Shown here piece after piece: positions 1-5,925 of a stretch of DNA of 14,855 nucleotides; the first letter of the stretch is position 1; every line of letters starts with the position of its first letter. This DNA comes from an uncultured Ruminococcus sp. (lineage in GTDB: Bacteria > Bacillota > Clostridia > Oscillospirales > Acutalibacteraceae): positions 1 to 14,855 of the forward strand of contig CACYDD010000003.1 of NCBI GenBank assembly GCA_902773065.1, in the 5' to 3' direction. A program made the position numbers and the translations under genes. Under the pieces are notes generated by a model, which was not told where the DNA came from, ran no database searches, and saw nothing but the letters and a program-made list of their open reading frames with translations.

Positions 1-19
1 CAAATCAATAACTAATTAC

Positions 20-241
20 GGCTCGCTTTCAGCTCGCCGACACGCCTTCGGCGTGTGACCTCTCTGTCCTATCGGACATCTCCCCTGAGAGGGGAGACAA
101 GTTGTAGATCTTCGTTTTATGTTGGATTTTCATAAAAAATCAGAATTTAATAAGTTGAAAATAAACAAAAAACTTGAATAGAAGAGTGAAGTTGGCTCGT
201 CTCCCCTTGTAGGGGAGATGCCCGAAGGGCAGAGAGGTCAC
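20..241. repeat. Inverted-repeat element with tandem hairpins
   Basis: Positions 55-98 and 199-241 are inverted copies of a roughly 43-nt module. Each copy carries CTCTCTG, a small hairpin (TGTCC/GGACA at 65-78; TGCCC/GGGCA at 219-231) and a strong hairpin TCTCCCCT/AGGGGAGA (79-97 and 200-218). The left arm has an extra hairpin, ACACGCC-TTC-GGCGTGT, at 40-56. The AT-rich centre (about 99-198) shows no coding potential. The first 420 bases of the window contain no gene: they hold this element, the 31-nt repeat and a promoter. The element resembles a MITE or a bidirectional terminator-like palindrome; no transposase is visible. Confidence 0.8.
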
Positions 242-313
242 AGCGAGGCGATAGCCGAGCCTACAATGAGTTGATTAAATTTTTGTGCAGTATTTTATTT
301 TTGCTCATTTATA
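237..313 (+). repeat. 77-nt dispersed repeat containing the 31-nt motif (copy 1)
   Basis: The stretch matches 9048-9123 along its whole length, starting GTCAC, passing ATAGCCG and ATGAGTTG, and ending in the 31-nt motif at 283-313 (TTGTGCAGTATTTT then GCTCATTTATA). By eye 28 of the 31 bases equal the copy at 9093-9123, and 27 of 31 equal the copy at 4864-4894. Both long copies lie just upstream of a promoter and gene, so the motif may be the end of a mobile repeat or an upstream regulatory sequence. Confidence 0.75.
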
Positions 314-360
314 GTTATAATGATATTTTCATTTGTAATCAAGAAGCGGCGGTAAATTCA

Positions 361-389
361 TTGACAAAACACCGTCAAAAGGTTAAAAT
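361..389 (+). promoter_or_regulatory. Sigma-A type promoter of the ABC ATPase gene
   Basis: A perfect -35 TTGACA (361-366) is followed after 17 bases by TAAAAT (384-389). The expected start is near 396, giving a short leader with an AAAGGG ribosome binding site at 405-410 and an ATG at 421. Confidence 0.75.
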
Positions 390-420
390 AAGTGATAACG
401 AATGAAAGGGCAGTGATCAG

Positions 421-1185
421 ATGGCAGACAATATTGAAAAAGAAACAGAAATTGCAAAACAGTCGGAAGAACCGATCATTGAATTCAAGAACGTAACCAA
501 GGTTTATACATTATACAAAAACAGCAGGGAGCAGTTCAAGGCACTTTTCTTTAAATCGAAAAAGTACAAGCGTCATAATGCTCTCAACGGCGTTAATTTT
601 AAAATCAACAAAGGAGAATCCGTTGCGATTATCGGCAAAAACGGTGCAGGTAAATCAACCGTGCTGAAAATGATTACGGGTGTGGCTTTTCCGACAAGCG
701 GAGAAGTGAATGTAAAGGGAAGAGTAGCAGCTCTTCTTGAGCTTACCGCAGGTTTTGTACCTGACATGACAGGCAGGGAAAATATCAGCTTTAAATGCTA
801 TGTTCTCGGTCTGAAAGAGAGCGAGATCAAGGAAATTGAGCAGAATGTGATCGAATTTGCCGACCTCGGAGAGTACATTGACCAGCCTGTGCGTACCTAT
901 TCGTCAGGTATGAAAATGCGTCTGGGTTTTGCAATCAATATCAATATGAACCCCGATATTCTTGTCATTGACGAAGCACTCAGTGTCGGCGATGCCGCAT
1001 TCAAGAAAAAGTGCAAAGCAAAGATCCGTGAAATGATCAAAAGAGATATTACAGTTTTGTATGTCAGCCATGGTAAGGATATCCGTGAGATCTGCGAGCG
1101 TTGTATCTACCTCCAGAAAGGCACTGTCATTTTTGACGGCGGCATGGAAGAAACGCTCAAAAAATACCCCGAATTTGCTAAATAA
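421..1185 (+). CDS. ABC transporter ATP-binding protein, polysaccharide/teichoic-acid export type (TagH/Wzt-like)
   Basis: This 254-residue protein is a single ABC nucleotide-binding domain. The Walker A loop GKNGAGKST lies at 72-80, the signature YSSGMKMR at 160-167, Walker B ILVIDE at 180-185, and the switch His at 217 in YVSHG. The signature wording, the LLELTAGF stretch where many ABC proteins have a Q-loop, and the stretch before Walker A containing REQFKALF are typical of ATPases that power export of undecaprenyl-linked O-antigen or teichoic acid. It ends shortly after the ATPase core, so the Wzt carbohydrate-binding C-domain is missing. The membrane permease partner is not in the window; it could lie upstream, but the gene has its own promoter and its left side is filled with repeats. 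Substrate is unknown. The ATG at 421 is supported by the AAAGGG at 405-410. Confidence 0.85.
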   Translation: MADNIEKETEIAKQSEEPIIEFKNVTKVYTLYKNSREQFKALFFKSKKYKRHNALNGVNFKINKGESVAIIGKNGAGKSTVLKMITGVAFPTSGEVNVKGRVAALLELTAGFVPDMTGRENISFKCYVLGLKESEIKEIEQNVIEFADLGEYIDQPVRTYSSGMKMRLGFAININMNPDILVIDEALSVGDAAFKKKCKAKIREMIKRDITVLYVSHGKDIREICERCIYLQKGTVIFDGGMEETLKKYPEFAK

Positions 1186-1345
1186 TGCCGGCAAGCCGCC
1201 GGACCCTATTTCACGTTCAAGTTCTTACAATGCACCAATTTATCGCCGTGAGTTGGGTTTATTTTTAATTCTATTGTTAGATTCAAAAAGTTGTATTATT
1301 TGGAATGAGGAACTCATGAGGGGGAAATCATTTCTGAATTGAAAA

Positions 1346-1374
1346 TTGACAATAGCAGAGATTTCATATATAAT
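1346..1374 (+). promoter_or_regulatory. Consensus promoter of the lrp-aminotransferase operon
   Basis: TTGACA (1346-1351), a 17-bp spacer and TATAAT (1369-1374) form a perfect consensus promoter. The leader of about 50 nt contains a short inverted repeat, GACA...TGTC (about 1388-1405), which could be an autoregulatory site, though it is too short to be sure. The rest of the gap 1186-1432 holds only a weak CCGGC/GCCGG stem just after the ABC gene, without a clear T-tract. Confidence 0.85.
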
Positions 1375-1432
1375 AGTAGAAATATAAGACAGCGGGTTTG
1401 TTGTCATAAAATGAAAAAAGGGTGGTAATGAA

Positions 1433-1918
1433 ATGAACAGACTGTTGGAATTAATCAGCGAAAATGCAGATTTTACGGATTCACAGCTTGCCGCAATGCT
1501 CGGTATCAGCGAGGAAGAAGTAAAGAAAAAAATCGAGGAATACAAGGAAAACGGTATTATCAAGGGCACGAATACTCTTATTAACTGGGATAAAGTTCCT
1601 GATTCGGGAGTAAGAGCCATTATTGAGCTGAAAGTAACTCCGAAAGCAGAAACAGGCTTTGATGATATTGCTAAAATCGTGATGTCATATGACAATGTGG
1701 AGAATGTGTATCTTGCCGCCTCTTCAAGCTATGACCTGATCGCCCTTGTGAAGGGAAGCACTATTCAGGAAATAGCGGAATTCGTTTCCAAGCGTCTTTC
1801 CACGCTTGATGCTGTTATCGGCACTGCTACCAATTTTGTGCTTACTACCTACAAGCAGGGCGGAGCAGTATTTTATGACGATAATGAAGAGGAAGAGCAA
1901 AGGAGCTTGATAATGTGA
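1433..1918 (+). CDS. Lrp/AsnC family transcriptional regulator
   Basis: This 161-residue protein has the two-part Lrp/AsnC layout. An N-terminal winged helix (about 1-55) contains DSQLAAMLGISEEEV as the helix-turn-helix, followed by ENGIIKG. A C-terminal RAM/effector domain (about 60-145) contains the alternating strands IIELKV, VENVYLAAS and YDLIALVKG. Proteins of this type form dimers and higher oligomers, bind amino acids or related ligands, and control amino-acid metabolism genes. Its stop overlaps the start of the aminotransferase gene, so the pair is one operon and the regulator probably responds to that enzyme's substrate or product. The acidic tail (DDNEEEEQR) is just upstream of the next start, and its codons supply that gene's ribosome binding site. 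The ATG follows AGGGTGG at a good distance. Confidence 0.9.
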   Translation: MNRLLELISENADFTDSQLAAMLGISEEEVKKKIEEYKENGIIKGTNTLINWDKVPDSGVRAIIELKVTPKAETGFDDIAKIVMSYDNVENVYLAASSSYDLIALVKGSTIQEIAEFVSKRLSTLDAVIGTATNFVLTTYKQGGAVFYDDNEEEEQRSLIM

Positions 1919-3087
1919 TGGATTATTCCTTACTTTTAAATCAGAAAATACAGAATCTGAAACCCTCGGGTATCAGAAAATTCTTTGATATTGCAAATGA
2001 AATGGATCATGTGATATCGCTCAGTATCGGTGAGCCTGATTTCACAACACCGTGGCACGTCCGTCAGGAGGGAATTGAATCGCTCAGAAGAGGACGTACA
2101 TGGTATTCTCCGAACAGAGGTTTTGCAGAGCTGAGAGATCAGATCTCCAAATATTTTGCAAGGCGTTTTGATGTGGAATACGACCCGAATGAAGAAATTC
2201 TTGTCAGTGTCGGCGGTTCGGAAGCGATCGACCTTTGTATCAGAACACTGGTTGATTCGGGTGACGAGGTTCTGATACCACAGCCGTCATTTGTCTGTTA
2301 TGAGCCTATGACGCTGATGGCAGGCGGTGTGCCTGTGATCATCAAAACAAAAGCGGAAAATGAATTCCGCCTGACAGCAGAGGAACTTGAAGCGGCGATC
2401 ACAAAGAAAACAAAGCTTTTGATTCTTCCTTTCCCGAATAACCCGACAGGTGCAGTTATGAGAAGGGAACACCTTGAAGAAATTGCAAAGGTTGTTGAAA
2501 AGCATAATATTCTTGTGCTGTCCGATGAAATTTACGGCGAGCTTACATATGGAAAGGAACGTCATGTTTCCTTTGCGAGCATAAAAAATATGAGAGAGCG
2601 TACCATTGTTGTCAACGGCTTTTCAAAATCCTATGCCATGACAGGCTGGCGGCTTGGTTATGCTGTCGGTCCTGAGCCTGTGATCTCACAGATGACGAAG
2701 CTTCATCAGTATGCGATCATGAGTGCGCCGACAACCGCACAGTATGCGGCAATCGAAGCATTAAAGCACGGCGACAGTGACATAGAGCGTATGCGTGAAG
2801 AATATGATATGAGAAGAAGGCTGATTGTTGACGGATTCTGCCGCATGGGCTTGCAGTGCTTTGAGCCTGAGGGGGCTTTCTATGTTTTTCCGAGCATACA
2901 GTCCTCGGGGCTTACCTCGGAGCAGTTCTGCGAGGATCTGATCTATGCCCAGCGTGTAGCGATCGTTCCCGGTACGGCATTCGGCGAATGCGGCGAAGGC
3001 TTTGCCAGAGTGTCCTATTCCTATTCCCTCAACCATATCAAAGAAGCACTGGAGCGAATCGAAAGATTCCTCGATGATATAAAGTGA
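1915..3087 (+). CDS. PLP-dependent class I/II aminotransferase
   Basis: This 390-residue protein is a fold-type I aminotransferase of the aspartate/aromatic group, close in style to PatA-like enzymes. Visible landmarks are SIGEPDFTTP near the N-terminus, PNNPTGAV (Asn176 binds the cofactor), SDEIYGEL (Asp204, Tyr207), the Schiff-base lysine Lys238 in FSKSYAMTGWRLGY, and Arg365 in FARVSYS, which holds the substrate alpha-carboxylate. The enzyme should move an amino group between an amino acid and a 2-oxo acid in the cytosol; the specific donor cannot be read from the sequence. Two starts are possible: GTG at 1915 (9 nt after AGGAG at 1901-1905) and ATG at 1918, which overlaps the regulator's stop by one base. 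The first of four heptamer repeats overlaps the stop codon. Confidence 0.92.
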   Translation: MMDYSLLLNQKIQNLKPSGIRKFFDIANEMDHVISLSIGEPDFTTPWHVRQEGIESLRRGRTWYSPNRGFAELRDQISKYFARRFDVEYDPNEEILVSVGGSEAIDLCIRTLVDSGDEVLIPQPSFVCYEPMTLMAGGVPVIIKTKAENEFRLTAEELEAAITKKTKLLILPFPNNPTGAVMRREHLEEIAKVVEKHNILVLSDEIYGELTYGKERHVSFASIKNMRERTIVVNGFSKSYAMTGWRLGYAVGPEPVISQMTKLHQYAIMSAPTTAQYAAIEALKHGDSDIERMREEYDMRRRLIVDGFCRMGLQCFEPEGAFYVFPSIQSSGLTSEQFCEDLIYAQRVAIVPGTAFGECGEGFARVSYSYSLNHIKEALERIERFLDDIK

Positions 3088-3111
3088 TTAGTGATTAGTG
3101 GTTAGTGGTTA
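3084..3111 (+). repeat. Heptamer tandem array (GTGATTA x2, GTGGTTA x2)
   Basis: Four consecutive 7-mers run GTGATTA, GTGATTA, GTGGTTA, GTGGTTA. The first overlaps the aminotransferase stop codon (3085-3087). Five similar period-7 arrays occur at other gene edges in the window. Confidence 0.85.
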
Positions 3112-3288
3112 GAGTGTAGGTGAGGGGAAGGTTTTTAGCCTGAATTTAACTTCTGTGATCAGGGGAAGTTCGTCAAAGCCGCTCTTGCGAGCGAGCTCAT
3201 GGCGTTCCGCCGTGGAAACCCCTTAGTCACAGCAAAGCTGTGACAGCTCCCCTTTCAGGGCAATGCTGTCAACTTAAGAGGATCTAAT
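3112..3288. repeat. Hairpin-rich repeat segment
   Basis: This part of the gap 3088-3859 holds no gene. It has a run of small hairpins: GCTC-TTGC-GAGC (3181-3192), GGCG-TTC-CGCC (about 3201-3211) and GTCACAGC-AAA-GCTGTGAC (3226-3244), the last followed by AGCTCCCCTTTCAGGG. A related TCACAG...CTGTGA unit followed by a TTTCAG stretch appears near 14579-14610, so this is a shared module. The hairpins could end transcription of the operon upstream. Confidence 0.6.
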
Positions 3289-3787
3289 GTTCTCCCCTTC
3301 AGGTTTTGTATCAAAAACAACTTCGTCCTGCCCCTCGAACCCCTCCGTCAAAAACCGCACAAGTTCCTACAATATTTGAAGTTATATATGAACTCCAATT
3401 CTATATTTTATTCAACCTTATTGTGGCGGTTTTTGCCACCTCCCCTTTCAGGGGAGGCAAGTTGTTTCTTCTTTTGTAGTTAGTTGTGAAGATTAGTATT
3501 TTAAATATTAATGCGGAAAATTTCTAAATAAATTTTTTAATTTTAGATTTGGTGTTTTTAAGTAGAGGTTTATTACACTTGAAATTCATCAAAAAGTTTT
3601 TTCAGCGTACAAATCTTGCCTCCCCTGAAAGGGGAGGTGGCAAAAATTGCCATACGAAACTTGAATAAATCATAAATTAGAATAGAATACAGAACTTGGA
3701 TTTACTAAAAACTTACCGCAATTTTTGACGGAGGGGTTCGAGGGGCAGGAGGAAGTTGCCTTTGCTGTAAAACTTCAAAGGGAGAAC
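3289..3787. repeat. Long inverted-repeat (MITE-like) element, about 500 bp
   Basis: The outer arms (about 3289-3353 and 3723-3787) are inverted copies of each other. They share GTTCTCCC, then AACTTC, CCTGCCCCTCGAACCCCTCC and GTCAAAAA. Inside them, the hairpin CCTCCCCT-TTC-AGGGGAGG (3439-3457) and its inverted counterpart (3619-3637) mark a second level of symmetry. The middle (about 3490-3590) matches 14680-14790. No protein-coding region is convincing, so this is a non-autonomous palindromic element or a very large hairpin. It lies between two heptamer arrays, upstream of ispE. Confidence 0.82.
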
Positions 3788-3805
3788 AAACTCCCCCACG
3801 CTACT

Positions 3806-3840
3806 CATTATGCATTATGCATTATGAATTATGAATTAAA
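3806..3840 (+). repeat. Heptamer tandem array (CATTATG x3, AATTATG, AATTAAA)
   Basis: Five 7-mers in register: CATTATG three times, then AATTATG and AATTAAA. The array ends exactly where the ispE ribosome binding site (AAGGGG at 3841) begins. Confidence 0.88.
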
Positions 3841-3859
3841 AAGGGGTGTTTACATAAGT

Positions 3860-4756
3860 ATGAGAATGACGGTATCTTCACCGGCGAAGATCAATTTGTT
3901 TCTGGATATTACGGGAAAAAGAAGCGACGGCTATCACCTGATCAGTACGGTAATGCAGTCGGTTTCGTTATATGATGATGTGACGGTGTCGCTGGACGAG
4001 GACGGCAGCGGAATTACGGTTTCCTGCACAGACCATGAGATTCCCTGCGGCAGCACCAATACCGCCTATATTGCGGCTGAAAAATTTTTTGAATATACAA
4101 AGCTTCCGCCGCAGGAGGTCAATATCAAAATCAAAAAGCGTATTCCGTCAGGTGCAGGCATGGCAGGCGGCAGCACAGATGCGGCAGCGGTGATTTTTGC
4201 ATTGAACAGTTTGCTGAAAGCAGGACTGAGCGTTCAGGAGATGGCGGAGATCGGCGAGGAAGTCGGCGCAGATGTGCCGTTCTGTATTTACGGCGGAACA
4301 ATGTCCGCGTCGGGGATCGGAACAATTCTCAGCCCCCTGCCTGATATGCCCGACTGTTATATTCTTGTGGTAAAGCCTGAAATTAAAATTTCCACCAAAG
4401 AAGCTTATGACAAATCCGACAGTATCGGCTATGACGATGTAAGGTCGGCGGACAGTCTTATCAATGCTGTGTGCAACGGCAGCGTCAGGGGAATTGCGGA
4501 CGAGGTTTATAATAAATTTGAAGAAGTCATGAATGTTGACGAAACAGAAAAAATCAAGGATAAAATGAAGTCATTCGGCGCACTCGGTGCGGTCATGACA
4601 GGAAGCGGTTCGGCTGTTTACGGTATCTTTGACAACAAAGACGATGCCGAGGACTGCGAAAATGTTCTGAAAGATTCATATGACAATCTCTATCTTCTTC
4701 ATCCCGTTGCCAAAGGTCCCGAACAAACAGGCGGCGGAATACTCAACCTTTTTTGA
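3860..4756 (+). CDS. ispE: 4-(cytidine 5'-diphospho)-2-C-methyl-D-erythritol kinase
   Basis: IspE phosphorylates the 2-hydroxyl of CDP-methylerythritol with ATP, the fourth step of the MEP route to isoprenoids, in the cytosol. The 298-residue protein is a full-length GHMP kinase. It opens with SPAKINLFLDI and SDGYH, has the ATP-binding loop IPSGAGMAGGSTDAA at about 95-109, and ends with the glycine-rich MTGSGSAVYGIF. The expected catalytic pair is present as Lys10 and Asp138 (ADVPFC). The frame is open back to 3725, but that part is the translated end of the repeat element and the heptamer array, so ATG 3860 is preferred; AAGGGG lies at 3841-3846. The stop codon is overlapped by a heptamer array. 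It is not obviously co-transcribed with a neighbour. Confidence 0.95.
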   Translation: MRMTVSSPAKINLFLDITGKRSDGYHLISTVMQSVSLYDDVTVSLDEDGSGITVSCTDHEIPCGSTNTAYIAAEKFFEYTKLPPQEVNIKIKKRIPSGAGMAGGSTDAAAVIFALNSLLKAGLSVQEMAEIGEEVGADVPFCIYGGTMSASGIGTILSPLPDMPDCYILVVKPEIKISTKEAYDKSDSIGYDDVRSADSLINAVCNGSVRGIADEVYNKFEEVMNVDETEKIKDKMKSFGALGAVMTGSGSAVYGIFDNKDDAEDCENVLKDSYDNLYLLHPVAKGPEQTGGGILNLF

Positions 4757-4789
4757 GTGTGGAGTGTGAAGAGTGGAGTGTGGAGTTAT
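4755..4789 (+). repeat. Heptamer tandem array (GAGTGTG-type)
   Basis: 7-mers in register: GAGTGTG, GAGTGTG, AAGAGTG, GAGTGTG, GAGTTAT. The first shares bases with the ispE stop codon (4754-4756). Positions 4790-4841 carry GGCAACTTCTGTAGTT, a fragment resembling parts of the larger repeats at 3289 and 10970. Confidence 0.82.
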
Positions 4790-4889
4790 TGTCATAGGGA
4801 AGTTTGTACGGTAAAGGCAACTTCTGTAGTTGAGAAAAGTGCTGTCAAAAATTTTTCTGAGTTTTGTGCAATATTTCATTTTTACTCAT

Positions 4890-5756
4890 TTACAGCTCCT
4901 GATCAAAAATAATGTCGCTGATTTTTTCGTAGGCTTCAAGGTCATAGGTAACAACAGGTTCTTTTGAGAAGGAAGCTTTGCGGTGTTGTGGTTTATTATC
5001 ATAATTTCCTTCCATAATTTTAATCAGGTTGGACGGCTTCATCACCCAGTCAAAACAACAGCCGTTCCAGCTGCCGTTTCTGCCTGTGAGAAAATCGGAT
5101 TCCTCAATCCGACGGAAGAAGCTTTCAAAATCTCCGTCAAGCTGTTTTACGGCATTCCGGATTTTTTGTTTGCGTAAATCTGTCAGATTATTTATTTTCG
5201 GTAAGCTGACACAAACGGAATTAAACGAATCCATAATATTTTTGTAATCAGCCTGCGGATTCGGGTCGGTGTCAGCCGACAGCAGTATATTCTCTTTACC
5301 TGTACTGACCTTACTCTTTCCTTTTCTATCCTGTGTCAACGGAACGTCACTGTTCTGTAACGAGTCCGTGACAGGCTCGTCACGTATTTTTAACGTGTCC
5401 ATATCATTTTCACTGTGCAGATGATACATACCGTTTTTATCCGCAGTGAGCATGGACTTCTCTTTTTCACACATAGTTTCCTTATAGGTATCTTTGCGGA
5501 TGTAATTATGTACTTTCCAATGCCTGACGGCAACGATTCCGCTTTCAAAAAATATAATGTATTTTTTGGCAATCAGCAGCTTCATGTCATCATCCTTTGC
5601 TCCGCACATCCGCATGATCGATTTCGGCTTGTTGATAAAGCCGTCATCGTCTGCCCTCATCGATAAATGAAAATATAAAAGCTGTGCTGTCGCCGGCATA
5701 TCAAGAAACATATCACTGTCAATAATTGTTTTGCTGAACATTCTGCGTTCTGCCAT
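4890..5756 (-). CDS. Phage replisome-organiser / DnaD-like replication protein
   Basis: This 288-residue protein resembles the replication-initiation organisers of Firmicutes prophages and mobile elements. The N-terminal ninety or so residues start MAERRMFSKTIIDSDMFLDM and look like the winged-helix domain of that family, with LYFHLSMRADDDGF and RMCGAKDDD. A charged linker of low complexity (about 95-170) follows. The C-terminal part (about 175-255) contains LRKQKIRNA, FFRRIEESDFLTG and the closing signature NGSWNGCCFDWVMKPSN followed by KIMEGNYDN, as in proteins that recruit a helicase loader. The ATG at 5756 is preferred because GAGGTG lies six bases before it; a GTG nine bases upstream is in frame but overlaps that site. 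It stands alone among housekeeping genes, with no helicase loader, integrase or phage structural gene nearby, so it is a relic or domesticated cargo. Confidence 0.8.
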   Translation of the reverse strand: MAERRMFSKTIIDSDMFLDMPATAQLLYFHLSMRADDDGFINKPKSIMRMCGAKDDDMKLLIAKKYIIFFESGIVAVRHWKVHNYIRKDTYKETMCEKEKSMLTADKNGMYHLHSENDMDTLKIRDEPVTDSLQNSDVPLTQDRKGKSKVSTGKENILLSADTDPNPQADYKNIMDSFNSVCVSLPKINNLTDLRKQKIRNAVKQLDGDFESFFRRIEESDFLTGRNGSWNGCCFDWVMKPSNLIKIMEGNYDNKPQHRKASFSKEPVVTYDLEAYEKISDIIFDQEL

Positions 5757-5762
5757 TTGAAT

Positions 5763-5824
5763 CACCTCTTCAAAAGACCCTCAAAAAAATAGAAAAGTTG
5801 ACCTCAAAAGGTCAACTTTTGAAG
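5763..5824 (-). promoter_or_regulatory. Terminator/anti-terminator-like leader of the replication gene
   Basis: On the minus strand a perfect 12-bp stem (AAAAGTTGACCT, arms 5809-5820 and 5793-5804, 4-nt loop) is followed within three bases by a run of seven T (5783-5789), as in an intrinsic terminator. CTTCAAAAG (5824 to 5816) can instead pair with CTTTTGAAG (5776 to 5768), which abuts the GAGGTG ribosome binding site. Both pairings use the same bases, so they exclude each other. This suggests attenuation; a dyad operator is the alternative. Confidence 0.55.
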
Positions 5825-5925
5825 AAATTTATTTGTAAATGAGCAAAATTGGAATATTTCACAATTATAGTTGTAAACAGATTTTACGTATGAGATAATT
5901 TTTTGACAGGAGGCGATTCTGAAAA

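Larger units (their letters stand above)
4842..5909. mobile_element. Candidate TIR-bounded element carrying a replisome-organiser gene
   Basis: Two pairs of inverted repeats enclose the minus-strand DnaD-like gene. The outer pair is 4842-4858 (CTGTCAAAAATTTTTCT) against the reverse complement of 5893-5909, 15 of 17 identical by eye. The inner pair is 4864-4894 against the reverse complement of 5834-5864, 27 of 31 identical and ungapped. The left inner copy contains the gene's stop codon and the right outer copy touches the fic ribosome binding site. No transposase and no target-site duplication were recognised. The 31-nt motif recurs alone at 283-313 and 9093-9123, as expected for ends of a dispersed element. 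That this is a mobile unit is an inference. Confidence 0.5.

Noticed and set aside
1240..1695. Minus-strand 151-codon reading frame opposite lrp
   Set aside because: Hydrophobic, low-complexity shadow of the lrp gene and its leader on the other strand, with no family features.
3084..3840. CRISPR-like array from the repeated intergenic motifs
   Set aside because: The repeats are heptamers or large palindromes without regular unique spacers, and there is no cas gene.
3725..3859. In-frame extension of ispE upstream of 3860
   Set aside because: It translates the end of the repeat element and the heptamer array, and has no counterpart in the IspE family. A ribosome binding site and the conserved start support 3860.
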